From NCBI GenBank assembly GCA_964460985.1, contig CAYWQX010000006.1, positions 25,984 through 89,983 of the forward strand: a stretch of DNA of 64,000 bases. The letters run 5' to 3'. The DNA is from CAZABG01 sp964460985. GTDB lineage: Bacteria > Chlamydiota > Chlamydiia > Chlamydiales > Parachlamydiaceae. The first letter of the stretch is position 1. Each line of letters begins with the position of its first letter. Both the position numbers and the translations under genes were made by a program. The notes beneath the pieces are model-generated. The model was not told where the DNA came from, searched no databases, and saw only the letters and a program-made list of their open reading frames with translations. Positions 1-9,496 of this stretch are shown here, piece by piece.

Positions 1-381
1 AGGTTCAGAGATATGTTCAAACACTTCTGATTCCTCTTCGGCAGCTTGAGGAGAAGTTGCGCTCTCTTGAGATTCTCTGAAAGCAGATTTGGATCTTGCT
101 TTCATGCGAGGAGCTTCTTCTTTAACCTCTTCTTCAGGAAGAGGGGAGGGAGAGGGGGCCGCTTTTGCTTTCGGCTCGCCCTTCGCTTTTATTTCAGGTT
201 TTGCCTTTTCTTCAGGTTTCGCAGAAGCTTTGGCTTTTTCTTGCGGAGTTTCCGCCGCAGGAAGCTCAGGATTAACCTCTTTCTCTTCTTTCTTTTTTAA
301 GACGGTTTTCTTGATGTTGCCAAGATTGACCGCCTGTGCGATTTGCGTATTCTTAATGTTAATTTTGAGGTTCTTGGCCAA
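1..381 (-). CDS. infB: Translation initiation factor IF-2, N-terminal part (runs off the window)
   Basis: This is the 5' part of the initiation factor that places fMet-tRNA on the 30S subunit; the GTPase domains lie outside the window. The N-terminal reading (AKNLKINIKNTQIAQAVNLG) resembles the start of chlamydial IF-2 and is followed by a long Lys/Ala/Glu/Pro-rich linker, as expected. The frame has no ATG or GTG between an in-frame stop and residue 1. The best start is a TTG at 381, about 10 nt after AGAGG and 5 nt past the nusA stop. It follows nusA in the same orientation, the usual chlamydial order. Identity is fairly sure; the start codon is inferred. Confidence 0.8.
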   Translation of the reverse strand, partial: MAKNLKINIKNTQIAQAVNLGNIKKTVLKKKEEKEVNPELPAAETPQEKAKASAKPEEKAKPEIKAKGEPKAKAAPSPSPLPEEEVKEEAPRMKARSKSAFRESQESATSPQAAEEESEVFEHISEP

Positions 382-386
382 AGTGT

Positions 387-1658
387 TTACATCCTCTGCT
401 TTCTAATTTGTTCCATTACTTTGTCGGCAATATCTACACTGATGCCTGGGATCTGTGACAGTTGTTCCGGAGTTGCCAAAAGGACTTCACGGGGCGTTTT
501 AAAGTTTTCAGCAAGATGTTGAAAACTAAGCGCGTTAACCCCTTCGATTCTCTCGAGAGGTTGATCCAAAAGCGGATCTTCGGAGGAGGCCATTTCAGCT
601 CTTTGTACAGACATCGATTTGCGATAGTCGGTCATTCTCTGAACTTCGAGGTTATAGCCAATCAGTTCGGAGTTTAATTTTGCGTTCATCCCACGTTTTC
701 CAATCACGGCGGCAAAATCTTCGTCGTCGCAAACAATCGCAATGGATTCATCTTCAGGGCTTACGCTGATTTTTCTAATTTCAATCGGATTCAAAGCATT
801 TTGCAGAAGCTCGACCGGATCGGGGGAGAAAGGAATAATATCGATTTTTTCTTGTCTGAGCTCTCTCATCACGTTTTTAACACGCATGCCGCGCATGCCC
901 ACGCAAGCTCCTACAGGATCCACTTTAGGATCGGTGGAGCGGACGGCAATTTTAGTGCGGTAGCCGGGATCGCGGACGATTTTTTCGATAATAACAATTC
1001 CATCATTAATTTCGGTCACCTCTTGCATGACAAGCTGACGGACAAAATCGGGATGGGAACGGGAAAGGACCACTTCAGCTCCGCCGTTTTCGGTATCATT
1101 TACTTCAAGAAGGAGAGCTAAAACTTTTTCTCCGATTTGGTACTTTTCGGTTTTTGGGTAGTGGCGCATGGGCATGATCGCCTCTACTTTGCCAAGGTCT
1201 ACAATAAGGTTCATCCCTCTTACAAAGCGCTTGACGGTTCCGGAGATGAGCTCGCCAATACGGTGGCGGTATTCTTCATAAATAACATCTCTTTCGGCGC
1301 CTCTTAATTTGGTTGAGATCACCTGGCGTGCTTTTTGAGCGGCGATTCTTCCGAAGTCTTTAGGCGTCACAACAACATCTAAGAATTGACCGATTTGGCA
1401 GTCCGGATCAATGGCTTGAGCCTCTTCGAGAGAAATTTCTTGAGCAGGAACTTCTACTTCATCAACGATCTCTTTTTCCGAATATACATCGATACTTCCA
1501 TTCTTCGGATTAATTTTTACGGTCACGTTGGAAGCGCCGCTGATACTTTTGCGAGCTGCCTGAACGAGAGATTCTTGGATAGCTTCGATAACGATTTCCC
1601 GCTTAATCCCTTTTTCTCTTTCTAAGTATTCGAAAACTGCGATGAGATCTTTATTCAT
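387..1658 (-). CDS. nusA: Transcription termination/antitermination factor NusA
   Basis: NusA binds RNA polymerase and nascent RNA and controls pausing, termination and antitermination. The 423-residue protein has the N-terminal polymerase-binding domain (about 1-130), an S1 domain (about 135-205, with SGTVKRFVRGMNLIVDLG) and tandem KH domains (about 225-345, including the VGACVGMRG and GKRGMNAK loops). A C-terminal helix-hairpin-helix segment ends in LSQIPGISVDIADKVMEQI. The length fits chlamydial NusA. The start is supported by AAAGGG 7 nt before the ATG. It lies between rpsA upstream and infB downstream on the same strand, as in Chlamydia trachomatis, so co-transcription with infB is likely. 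Confidence 0.96.
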   Translation of the reverse strand: MNKDLIAVFEYLEREKGIKREIVIEAIQESLVQAARKSISGASNVTVKINPKNGSIDVYSEKEIVDEVEVPAQEISLEEAQAIDPDCQIGQFLDVVVTPKDFGRIAAQKARQVISTKLRGAERDVIYEEYRHRIGELISGTVKRFVRGMNLIVDLGKVEAIMPMRHYPKTEKYQIGEKVLALLLEVNDTENGGAEVVLSRSHPDFVRQLVMQEVTEINDGIVIIEKIVRDPGYRTKIAVRSTDPKVDPVGACVGMRGMRVKNVMRELRQEKIDIIPFSPDPVELLQNALNPIEIRKISVSPEDESIAIVCDDEDFAAVIGKRGMNAKLNSELIGYNLEVQRMTDYRKSMSVQRAEMASSEDPLLDQPLERIEGVNALSFQHLAENFKTPREVLLATPEQLSQIPGISVDIADKVMEQIRKQRM

Positions 1659-1689
1659 TAATGAACCCTTTAAAGCCTGTATATATAAC

Positions 1690-1727
1690 GGGCGGTCAAC
1701 CCATTTTTAAATGTGTTCAGACCGCCC
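1690..1727 (-). terminator. Hairpin between rpsA and nusA (possible attenuator)
   Basis: An 8-bp perfect inverted repeat (GGGCGGTC / GACCGCCC) with a 22-nt loop lies in the 92-bp gap between rpsA and nusA. Read on the minus strand it is followed by an AT-rich stretch without a strong T-run. It could be a weak terminator or an attenuator, or a NusA-responsive site, since NusA often regulates its own operon. The structure is seen directly; the function is inferred. Confidence 0.45.
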
Positions 1728-1750
1728 AAATAAAACGTCCGGTGAAGACG

Positions 1751-3463
1751 TTATTCTTTTTTTCTCTTTTTAGTCGAAGGAACAACTATATCGTCACGAT
1801 TTTCCTGATTTTTCTCAATCAGATGTTCTTTAATCGAGAGATTGATCTTTTTGTTTTCCATGTCGATCTTAACCACTTTCGCAGAGACATTGTCCCCTTT
1901 GGAGATCACATCTTCTACTTTGCCGAAAGCTTGGTCGGAAAGCTCCGTCACATGGATAAAGCCTTCTAATCCGCCGTCGAGGTCAACAAAGGCCCCGAAA
2001 GCTGCGATTTTAGTCACTTTACCGCTTACAAGTGCGCCAACCGGCATGGTTTTTTCGATCGATTCCCAAGGATTGTTACCAAGCTGTTTCACGCCTAAGG
2101 TAATCTTTTTGCTCTCTGGGTCGACGGAGAGAATAATTGCATCCACCACATCCCCTTTCTTGAGGATCTCGGAAGGGTGGGATACTTTTTTAATCCAGCT
2201 TAGATCGGAAATACGGATAAGCCCTTCTACTCCTGGCTCGAGCTCTACGAATGCGCCGAAGTTGGTGAGGTTAGTAATTTCCGCTTTAACGCTTGCGCCT
2301 ACCGGATATTTGCCGATGACATCATCCCATGGATTCGATTCGAGCTGTTTCATGCCGAGAGAGATTTTTCCTTCATCTCTGTGGATGGAAAGAACAATCG
2401 CTTTGACATCTTGGCCGAGTTGAACATGCTCTTTAGGGTCGGTGATGTTCTTGGTCCAGGACATTTCGGAGACATGGATAAGCCCTTCGATTCCTGGCTC
2501 GATCTCCATAAAGGCACCGTAAGGTACGAGATTGGTGATTTTACCTTGGAGGATAGTGCCGGGTGGGTATTTTTGCTCGATTTCATCCCATGGATTGGGC
2601 TCTTTTTGCTTAAATCCGAGGGCAACTCTTCCTTTATCTTTATCAACGCTCAAGATCATCACTTCAAGTTTTTGACCGAGGTGAACCATTTCGGATGGGT
2701 GCTTGATACGCTTCCAAGTCATATCGGTGATATGGAGGAGGCCGTCAATGCCATCTAAATCAAGAAACACGCCGAAGTCGGTGATGTTTTTAACGATCCC
2801 TTCGCGGATATCGCCCATCTTGATGTTCTCAAGAACTTCCGCTTTCTTCGAAATACGCTCTGCTTCCAGAAGTTCTCTTCTCGAAACAACCACGTTTTTG
2901 CGGTCGATATTGATTTTAAGGATTTTAAATTCGTAGGTTTTCCCGATGTATTCATCGAGGTTTTTGATTCTCTTATTATCGATCTGGGAGCCAGGAAGGA
3001 ACGCTTCCATCCCGATATCAACCATAAGACCGCCTTTGACTTTGCGGATAATTTGACCTTTAACGATCGAGCCTTCTTCGCAGTGCTCGAGAATGTATTC
3101 CCATTGGCGAAGTCTTTCCGCTTTTTCACGGGAAAGAACGATTTGACCGTTGTCATCTTCTGGCTGGTCGAGAAGTACTTCCACTTCAGCGTCCAGGATA
3201 AGTTGGGTTGGATCCGAAAACTCTTGGATAGGTACAAGGCCTTCCGACTTAAGTCCTACATCTACAACCACGTGATCTTTAGTAATTTCTACAATCCGGC
3301 CTCTAAGAAGTGTGCCGGGGAGCATTGAACTTTCTTCTTCTGATTTGCTGTCAGAGCTAGGGGCGGTTAAAAGGTTTTTAAAAATTTCTGCATCTTTGGC
3401 TTGGTACGGGACATCGTCGACAATCTTGCTATCATCCCAAGAATGTTGAGCATTTTTTGGCAT
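1751..3463 (-). CDS. rpsA: 30S ribosomal protein S1
   Basis: S1 helps the ribosome bind and unfold mRNA. The 570-residue product holds six S1 repeats, beginning near residues 50, 135, 220, 305, 390 and 475. The last four share the GxFxxxxxGxEGLIHxSxxSW pattern. Length and repeat number match chlamydial S1. The start is fixed by a strong AGGAGA 11 nt before the ATG. It is upstream of nusA in the same direction. The gap to the divergent gene at 3709 (3464-3708) should hold the promoters of both; no confident boxes were picked there. Confidence 0.97.
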   Translation of the reverse strand: MPKNAQHSWDDSKIVDDVPYQAKDAEIFKNLLTAPSSDSKSEEESSMLPGTLLRGRIVEITKDHVVVDVGLKSEGLVPIQEFSDPTQLILDAEVEVLLDQPEDDNGQIVLSREKAERLRQWEYILEHCEEGSIVKGQIIRKVKGGLMVDIGMEAFLPGSQIDNKRIKNLDEYIGKTYEFKILKINIDRKNVVVSRRELLEAERISKKAEVLENIKMGDIREGIVKNITDFGVFLDLDGIDGLLHITDMTWKRIKHPSEMVHLGQKLEVMILSVDKDKGRVALGFKQKEPNPWDEIEQKYPPGTILQGKITNLVPYGAFMEIEPGIEGLIHVSEMSWTKNITDPKEHVQLGQDVKAIVLSIHRDEGKISLGMKQLESNPWDDVIGKYPVGASVKAEITNLTNFGAFVELEPGVEGLIRISDLSWIKKVSHPSEILKKGDVVDAIILSVDPESKKITLGVKQLGNNPWESIEKTMPVGALVSGKVTKIAAFGAFVDLDGGLEGFIHVTELSDQAFGKVEDVISKGDNVSAKVVKIDMENKKINLSIKEHLIEKNQENRDDIVVPSTKKRKKE

Positions 3464-3708
3464 TTAAAGGTTTCTCCTAAATTTCTCTAAAAACAAATAC
3501 AGTATCAAAGCTTATTGTATAAATGCAACCTTCAAATCTTGAAGGATTCCCAATCGGCTTTCCCGGTTGTAAGCTCGGATGCTTTATTATGGAAACCCTT
3601 TAGCCTAAACCTTTGCAAAAATTAGGAGTTCCTATTTATGGCAGGTTGAGAATAAACTCCGATGGCTATAACGTAAGGTTAACATCTTAATTCTCACGGA
3701 AACTTTTC

Positions 3709-6700
3709 ATGACCACGATAACCGGTGTTAGCGGCTCTCAAGGCTTGATGTATGCTGCCTCTGCAGATATGTCCTTAGAGGAGTATCTTAGCCGGATACC
3801 TTCGATTCAGGCGGGGTCAGAAAAAGAATATTTCATGCGGATTTTGCAGAAAATTCGAAGTCAGGATCAGCTTCCATACTCATTATACGTGTCCTCCTTA
3901 AATAATGCACTGGATTTATTTAAGGATAAAATAATACCCGAGGATATCAGAGATGGGGCCGCCTTTATAGTCTTTCACGCTCTTTTTGAAAGGTATGAGG
4001 AGCCCGGACATGAAATCATTTCTTTACTCTCACCCAGTTTGGGGGAAATCGGAATTTTTAAGGCGGGTCTTGGGGCTTTGAAAGAGGGGGATATCCATAA
4101 AAATTACTATCGGTTTTTAAGATATAACTTTACTGCTCAGGGCTTTATAAAGGCGCTCCCTCTAATTGAAGAAATTCATTCAAAGTATTTTTTGAGCGAG
4201 TATCACGAATTGGCAAGGCTATTTAGATCCGATCTTTCCGACACAGTAATAGAGGAAGATCTACCCATTAAACAATACATTATTCTATCGATCGTTAAAT
4301 ACTCAGAATCAAGCCATAGAGAACAAAGTTTTTTAAAGTGCCTTCAAAAGCTAAAAGCCTTAGATAACTGCACTTATATGGAATTTTTAAAATGCTTAGA
4401 GATGGCTCTACAGCTTTTTAGTCCAAAAGAGAGTTTATTAGAAATTGTAGACACCCTTCTTCCGGAGCTCGTTTTAATTCATTTAAAGTTAGGAATTGGG
4501 ATTTTTGGGGGGATCGACGCTTTGATCTCTCCTAGGCTAAAAGGAAAGTGTCTGCCTGTATTGATGATTCGATCTTTTAAACGGCGTCAAGAATTCTTGG
4601 ATCCTGACGTTTTGCTGTTTGGCCTGAAAGGGGCCTTCGCCCTGTTCCCGCGAGTCACTCCCTCTGATCAGCTTCTTGATACTCTTCGCGCTGTCGGGGA
4701 GGCGGCCTTTTGGTTAGATGTAAAAACAATCTATCCCTGGTTTAAAGCGACTTTTACCGATATCAACAACCTATGCCAGCTCATCGCTCTTTCAGATGTT
4801 CAGTTCAGGGAGAAGCGGGAAGTGCAGATTTTCTCAAAAAATCTGCTCGCTTTAGTCATGGATGATCGAAGACGAGAGGGGCGTGCGGTTTTTTTCTTTA
4901 AGGTGCTAGCACAAATTCAAACCTGCATCATTTTGGAGTATGCTCATTATATCGCTATATTAAATGGACTAGCTAAGCTCTTTGATAAGGGTGTTATTCC
5001 GAAAGAGCATGTGGTTCAAACGTTGAACTATCTTACGCTTATTCATGAAGAGTTAGACTACAGCGACTTTAGAGAGGTAGGGTGGTTTTTAAAGCCTACC
5101 TTTAACTCCATGGAGGAAGGGGAGTTTGTTCATCTTGTGACGGAGCATCTTCAAGTTTTTTCTGAAGCCGGGATCTCTAAATCCAAATTTAATCGGCGGA
5201 TGAAAATCACCAGCTATTTTGTCACCGTTTTGGTGGGAAGAGTCTATGAAGAGGTCGATGCCAAAATCAAAGCGGGTCTAATCATGCGTCAAGGTTTGAA
5301 TAGCCCCATTCTCGAGTTGCTTGAACGGTGGATTCAAGAAGATTCAAAACATGGTTATCTCTTATTTAATCAATGGCTCTACACTTTTTCAAGTTTAACT
5401 CCCGAAATGGCCGGTCAAATCCAAAATAAATATGGGGCAAGAATCGCGGAAAAATTTCAAAAGTTATTCTTTTGGGATAAAGTAATAGATCCAATGCTTC
5501 CGGTGGGTTGTTCAACCAGAAGAACGATCCAGATGCTGCAGCTTATCAAAGGGTTTTTGGTATTGGATCAGCTCCATATCCCTCAAGCAGTCAGGTATTT
5601 TATAAGCTTAGTTCCTCCCAAAACCTTTTCTCATGAAGAAGAGCGTTTAATAAGAGACCTATTTATAGAGACTTTTGGCAGATCAAATCTTGCTGAAGAT
5701 GGATTTTTGATGCTTATTTCCAGGTTTTCTCCACACGTCACTGAAAAAAGTAAAAAACAGACTCTCAAATTTAAACGCCATGATGACTGCGTGAGAAATC
5801 TCGAGGCATGGCCGGCAATAGTTAAATGGGAAGACGAAGCATTAAGGCTAGTTGAGAACCTATATTTAATTGGTAAGAGGCCTTTTGCGGAAATTGCTAA
5901 TTATATCGAAAAGTTAATCGATTTTTGGGTGAGGTTAAACAATCGATCAAGCGCTTTTAAGCAGGCGAGCGAAATGAGAGGGCAGCTTTACATCAAACTT
6001 TTTTTAATTTTAGATTTTAAAAAATATAAAGAAAAAATTGACTGCCTTAAACGATCGGAACAAAACTTTTTTGGAGGCATTGAAATCAACCAGTTTATTG
6101 TGGCGCTGCCAACCTATACACCCCCTGTTTCGATGATGAGTCAGTTAAAGTTGGTGGAGGCTTTGTCAGACGAAAAAGCCTCTCAATGGTTTGCTCTTCT
6201 GATCAATCACTGTAAGTATCTATCGCTTTCAGCCAAGGTGGGAATTTTGAATTCATTGGAGGAGGTCAATCTACTGCTAAACTTTATGAGATCGCGACTT
6301 CAGGTGATTCATCCCTCGTGGCTGATTGAACTAGCAACGATTCCGCTTAATGAAAGAAGCCTTGTGGGCTTCTCAAGGCAGGAAGATTTGCAAAAGTTGA
6401 TTGATGGTTGCATCCAAAAGTATTTAGATCTTCTATCGGATAAGTCGTATCAAACGATTTTAAAAGATACCTTAATTTTGGCGTGGATACAAACGCTTTA
6501 TATTATGGGGGAAGAGATGCAGTATCTCTACAAACTCTCTTGCCAAAGAACTTCACTGGGCATAAGAAAAAGTGTTTTAGGAGATATTTTAAAGCATAAT
6601 CCGGCATTTCTTCCATTTTTTGAGACCAAGAGCATTTATTTGAAAATCGCAATAGATCTTTATGAGAAAATCGCTTTTCAAGAAAAGCAGAAAAAAGCGA

Positions 6701-6801
6701 TTGAACTTCTTATATCCTACCCGCCTATCGAGAAAGAGTCTCAAGACGAGCCTGTGATAAAGTATAATGGCGACACACTCTCTGTTGACAAGAGAGGGTA
6801 G
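3709..6801 (+). CDS. Large conserved-type hypothetical protein (1030 aa)
   Basis: The protein is not recognised. It is 1030 residues, rich in Leu, Ile, Lys and Phe, and looks almost entirely alpha-helical. It has no signal peptide, no transmembrane stretch and no known catalytic motif that I can see; a helical-repeat scaffold is possible. It begins a tight same-strand set with the aspartokinase gene (20-nt gap) and the 629-aa gene at 7604, so the three are probably one operon. The Shine-Dalgarno is weak (CGGAAA). The coding frame itself is not in doubt because it is long and uninterrupted. Confidence 0.85.
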   Translation: MTTITGVSGSQGLMYAASADMSLEEYLSRIPSIQAGSEKEYFMRILQKIRSQDQLPYSLYVSSLNNALDLFKDKIIPEDIRDGAAFIVFHALFERYEEPGHEIISLLSPSLGEIGIFKAGLGALKEGDIHKNYYRFLRYNFTAQGFIKALPLIEEIHSKYFLSEYHELARLFRSDLSDTVIEEDLPIKQYIILSIVKYSESSHREQSFLKCLQKLKALDNCTYMEFLKCLEMALQLFSPKESLLEIVDTLLPELVLIHLKLGIGIFGGIDALISPRLKGKCLPVLMIRSFKRRQEFLDPDVLLFGLKGAFALFPRVTPSDQLLDTLRAVGEAAFWLDVKTIYPWFKATFTDINNLCQLIALSDVQFREKREVQIFSKNLLALVMDDRRREGRAVFFFKVLAQIQTCIILEYAHYIAILNGLAKLFDKGVIPKEHVVQTLNYLTLIHEELDYSDFREVGWFLKPTFNSMEEGEFVHLVTEHLQVFSEAGISKSKFNRRMKITSYFVTVLVGRVYEEVDAKIKAGLIMRQGLNSPILELLERWIQEDSKHGYLLFNQWLYTFSSLTPEMAGQIQNKYGARIAEKFQKLFFWDKVIDPMLPVGCSTRRTIQMLQLIKGFLVLDQLHIPQAVRYFISLVPPKTFSHEEERLIRDLFIETFGRSNLAEDGFLMLISRFSPHVTEKSKKQTLKFKRHDDCVRNLEAWPAIVKWEDEALRLVENLYLIGKRPFAEIANYIEKLIDFWVRLNNRSSAFKQASEMRGQLYIKLFLILDFKKYKEKIDCLKRSEQNFFGGIEINQFIVALPTYTPPVSMMSQLKLVEALSDEKASQWFALLINHCKYLSLSAKVGILNSLEEVNLLLNFMRSRLQVIHPSWLIELATIPLNERSLVGFSRQEDLQKLIDGCIQKYLDLLSDKSYQTILKDTLILAWIQTLYIMGEEMQYLYKLSCQRTSLGIRKSVLGDILKHNPAFLPFFETKSIYLKIAIDLYEKIAFQEKQKKAIELLISYPPIEKESQDEPVIKYNGDTLSVDKRG

Positions 6802-6821
6802 TTGGATTATTTTTGAGCCAA

Positions 6822-7607
6822 ATGTCTAAACGCACTCTAATTTGTAAGTTCGGAGGTGCGGCTGTAGCCAAACCCGAACAATTCGCGAAAATCGCAGATA
6901 TCATTATAGACCGCAAAAAAAGCTATCCCTACATAGTGGTTGTGGTCTCTGCTATGGGTGATACTACCAATCAACTCATAGAACTTGCTCACAAAGTTCA
7001 TCCTCAGCCGCCCAGAAGAGAGTATGATATGCTCGTATCGGTAGGAGAGAGGATCTCTATCTCCCTCTTGGCGATGGCGCTCGATCTCAAAGGCCAGGAG
7101 GCGATCAGTTTTACCGGAAGCCAATGCGGTATTATCACCACGGAAGATCATTCGGAAGCCAAGATTGTCGATGTCAAGCCTCACAGAATTCTTCCGCATT
7201 TGGAAAAAGGCAAAGTCGTGATTGTGGCCGGTTTTCAGGGTGTCAGTAAAGGGGGCAACATCACAACTCTTGGAAGAGGGGGCTCCGATACGACAGCTGT
7301 CGCCCTTGCGGCCGCCTTTCATGCCGACAAAGTTGAATTTTTTAAAGATGTTCCTGGGGTTTTTGAGGAAGATCCGAAAAAAAACAGCCAGGCCAAGTTT
7401 TTACCCAGCTTATCCCACTCAGCGGCTTTAGAGATAATGCAAAAAGGGGCCAAAGTTCTCCACTCAAGATCGATTGAACTCGCTGAAAAGAACTCCATAC
7501 CGCTTCATGTCCGCCCTTTTGAAAACTATAATGATCCTGTCTTTCCGGGAACGTTGATCGGGGATAAAAGAGAGATTAATATCCCCCAATATGAGGCGCT
7601 TGGATGA
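6822..7607 (+). CDS. lysC: Aspartokinase, catalytic domain only (no ACT domains)
   Basis: Aspartokinase phosphorylates aspartate, the first step to diaminopimelate, lysine and threonine. Family motifs are present: KFGGAAVA at the N-terminus (usually KFGGTSV), GRGGSDTTAVALA, FFKDVPGVFEEDP and the block around GAKVLHSRSIELA. The protein is only 261 residues and stops right after the amino-acid-kinase fold. The two C-terminal ACT domains that give feedback control in typical 400-460-residue enzymes are absent. The start chosen is the ATG at 6822; an in-frame TTG at 6813 is possible. The stop overlaps the next ORF by 4 nt (ATGA), so translation is coupled. The enzyme may be feedback-insensitive. 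Confidence 0.85.
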   Translation: MSKRTLICKFGGAAVAKPEQFAKIADIIIDRKKSYPYIVVVVSAMGDTTNQLIELAHKVHPQPPRREYDMLVSVGERISISLLAMALDLKGQEAISFTGSQCGIITTEDHSEAKIVDVKPHRILPHLEKGKVVIVAGFQGVSKGGNITTLGRGGSDTTAVALAAAFHADKVEFFKDVPGVFEEDPKKNSQAKFLPSLSHSAALEIMQKGAKVLHSRSIELAEKNSIPLHVRPFENYNDPVFPGTLIGDKREINIPQYEALG

Positions 7608-9493
7608 TAACGGATATGGACAGGGTGAAATCTATCCCCAAAATAGTGACCTTCTTGGATTCACCTTTCCATTTCCTATACAGTGACGCGGTGAAAAACT
7701 CTTTACAGCTCATTTTACCCGAAAATTTTTTCGAGGTGGAGGATGTGAGACGCAAACTTGCCTCCTGCCTTCCTATGATCGTAAAAAAAGAGAGAGGATC
7801 TACCCTTTCGTTCTACAGCCTTTCCCGTTACAGACAGAGCTCTTTTAAATTCTTTTTCGAGATGATTTCAAGATGGCTTGTTCCCGGCGAACGGCTTAAT
7901 GTGGTAATGATCTACGCGGTCGATTTTTATTTTCCCGAAGTAAGCCAGGATGTCTACACCCTTTGCGAAATCATGCTCAGGGTAGATGATGAAGAAAAAC
8001 TCAAAAAAATTGAACGGGCCTTTCCTTTGATAGAGTCTGAGCTTCAGCTGGGGCTTGAATCGAAATACCATGCCGATAAAATTTTAGAGGTTAAAGGACT
8101 CTCTTTTGATGATAAAACGGCCTTTATCCATGAGCACATCACAAATCTTACGAAACGGTTAACCGAATCCTTTGATCCGGAAGTTTTTTCGGAAATGCAG
8201 CATTTTCTTCTGATCTCTCCTGAAAGCTTCAAAACGCAGCGCTCAGTTCGTTTAATTAGCAAAACCATCCTATCCCACTATCTATTTCGTAAAGAGCTTT
8301 TGAAACACTTAAAGGAAAATCAAAGCAGACGAAAAACACTCATTAAAATTTTCCGTATTCCCGATTATCCTAATCGCTTAGGGATTGCCTCCGGGATGAC
8401 TTTTTTTATGGAAAATGAGATTTTCGAGGAGCGCCAACTTAAACGGGCTCTACAAAATGCCTATCCGCAAGCTCAAACCGTAGAGGGATCCTTTATTCTC
8501 AATCGAAGAGGTCAAGAGCTTTTAACCACCACTTACATTGAAATTGAAAAGGAAGACTCCTTTACCCAGGAAGAGATCCGAACCTTAAAATTCGATTTGA
8601 ACCGTGATCTTAAACACCACGTAGAACATATGGTGCATCCGACTTTCATGCCTAGAAATGAGGAAGAGATCATGCGAAACATTTTGTCCCTCTCGCAGCA
8701 GCTTAAATACACGCGCGATCTGCCGCAAATCTTTATCTCGTTTGATCAGCAATCGCGCCTGCATCTTTTTTTCACGATTATTATGGTAAGAGTGCTGAAT
8801 CGAGATTCAAAACCCATCCAAGAGATGTTTCGGGGAAGTTTTTTAAAATACATTCATGACCGCACAAAAGTGGTGGGCCACCTTCGAAAAAAGTACTCGA
8901 AAGAGGCCACGGTCTTTCGGGTTAAATTTCGAAAAGAAGATTTCTTACGATTGGATCAGTCGATCGATCTTTATAAAGCGCGTCAAACCGTTGTCCATGA
9001 GTTAAGCCGTTTGCTTGGCGAATTTAGAGATTATAACGGAGGGATGATAACCAAGCAAAACGAGCTGTTTTTAAAGATAAAAGATCGTTTAAGCGAAGAA
9101 AAAGTACGCTACACAGCGCTTCTCTTAGAAAACTTCTTTTATTCTTTATCTCCTGTCATCATGCAAACTATCTTAGAGCCGCAGGCGCTAATCACCCTTT
9201 TTAAAATGCTGCTTGATACCTTAAAGAAAGGGATAAGTCCGTCTGTACCCTTTGTCTCGAAAGTGAAGAGCGACGAAAACTTTGTTTACGTCCTGTTTTT
9301 AGCGCATGATAGGGTTCAAAATGATGAGTTTGATGCCTATATCAATCGATTTCAACTGAGCTCGACCGAGCTTGCGAATATCGATGTGAAAGTCAATGAT
9401 ATTATAACAACCGGCTATATCTATCGATCTTCCGAAGAGAGTAAGCGCCTTCTTTTCTCCCACACCGTCGAAAGCGCATTAAAGTCGATGTGA
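7604..9493 (+). CDS. Hypothetical protein (629 aa) coupled to aspartokinase
   Basis: This protein is not recognised. It is a 629-residue soluble protein with alternating charged helical segments, no signal peptide and no membrane segment. Its ATG overlaps the aspartokinase stop in an ATGA, so the two are translationally coupled; a second in-frame ATG (7616) follows closely. It sits where ACT regulatory domains would be if aspartokinase were full length, but I see no ACT-like pattern in it. It could be a partner of the 1030-aa protein in the same operon. No function is proposed. Confidence 0.82.
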   Translation: MITDMDRVKSIPKIVTFLDSPFHFLYSDAVKNSLQLILPENFFEVEDVRRKLASCLPMIVKKERGSTLSFYSLSRYRQSSFKFFFEMISRWLVPGERLNVVMIYAVDFYFPEVSQDVYTLCEIMLRVDDEEKLKKIERAFPLIESELQLGLESKYHADKILEVKGLSFDDKTAFIHEHITNLTKRLTESFDPEVFSEMQHFLLISPESFKTQRSVRLISKTILSHYLFRKELLKHLKENQSRRKTLIKIFRIPDYPNRLGIASGMTFFMENEIFEERQLKRALQNAYPQAQTVEGSFILNRRGQELLTTTYIEIEKEDSFTQEEIRTLKFDLNRDLKHHVEHMVHPTFMPRNEEEIMRNILSLSQQLKYTRDLPQIFISFDQQSRLHLFFTIIMVRVLNRDSKPIQEMFRGSFLKYIHDRTKVVGHLRKKYSKEATVFRVKFRKEDFLRLDQSIDLYKARQTVVHELSRLLGEFRDYNGGMITKQNELFLKIKDRLSEEKVRYTALLLENFFYSLSPVIMQTILEPQALITLFKMLLDTLKKGISPSVPFVSKVKSDENFVYVLFLAHDRVQNDEFDAYINRFQLSSTELANIDVKVNDIITTGYIYRSSEESKRLLFSHTVESALKSM

Positions 9494-9496
9494 TCC

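Noticed and set aside
46..406. Two overlapping plus-strand frames at the left edge, very rich in Phe/Arg or Ala/Ser
   Set aside because: They are the complement of the low-complexity Lys/Glu/Ala linker of infB.
1842..2423. 193-codon open frame on the plus strand inside rpsA
   Set aside because: It is antisense to the six S1 repeats, Ser/Pro-rich by chance of the complementary codons, and has no ribosome site.
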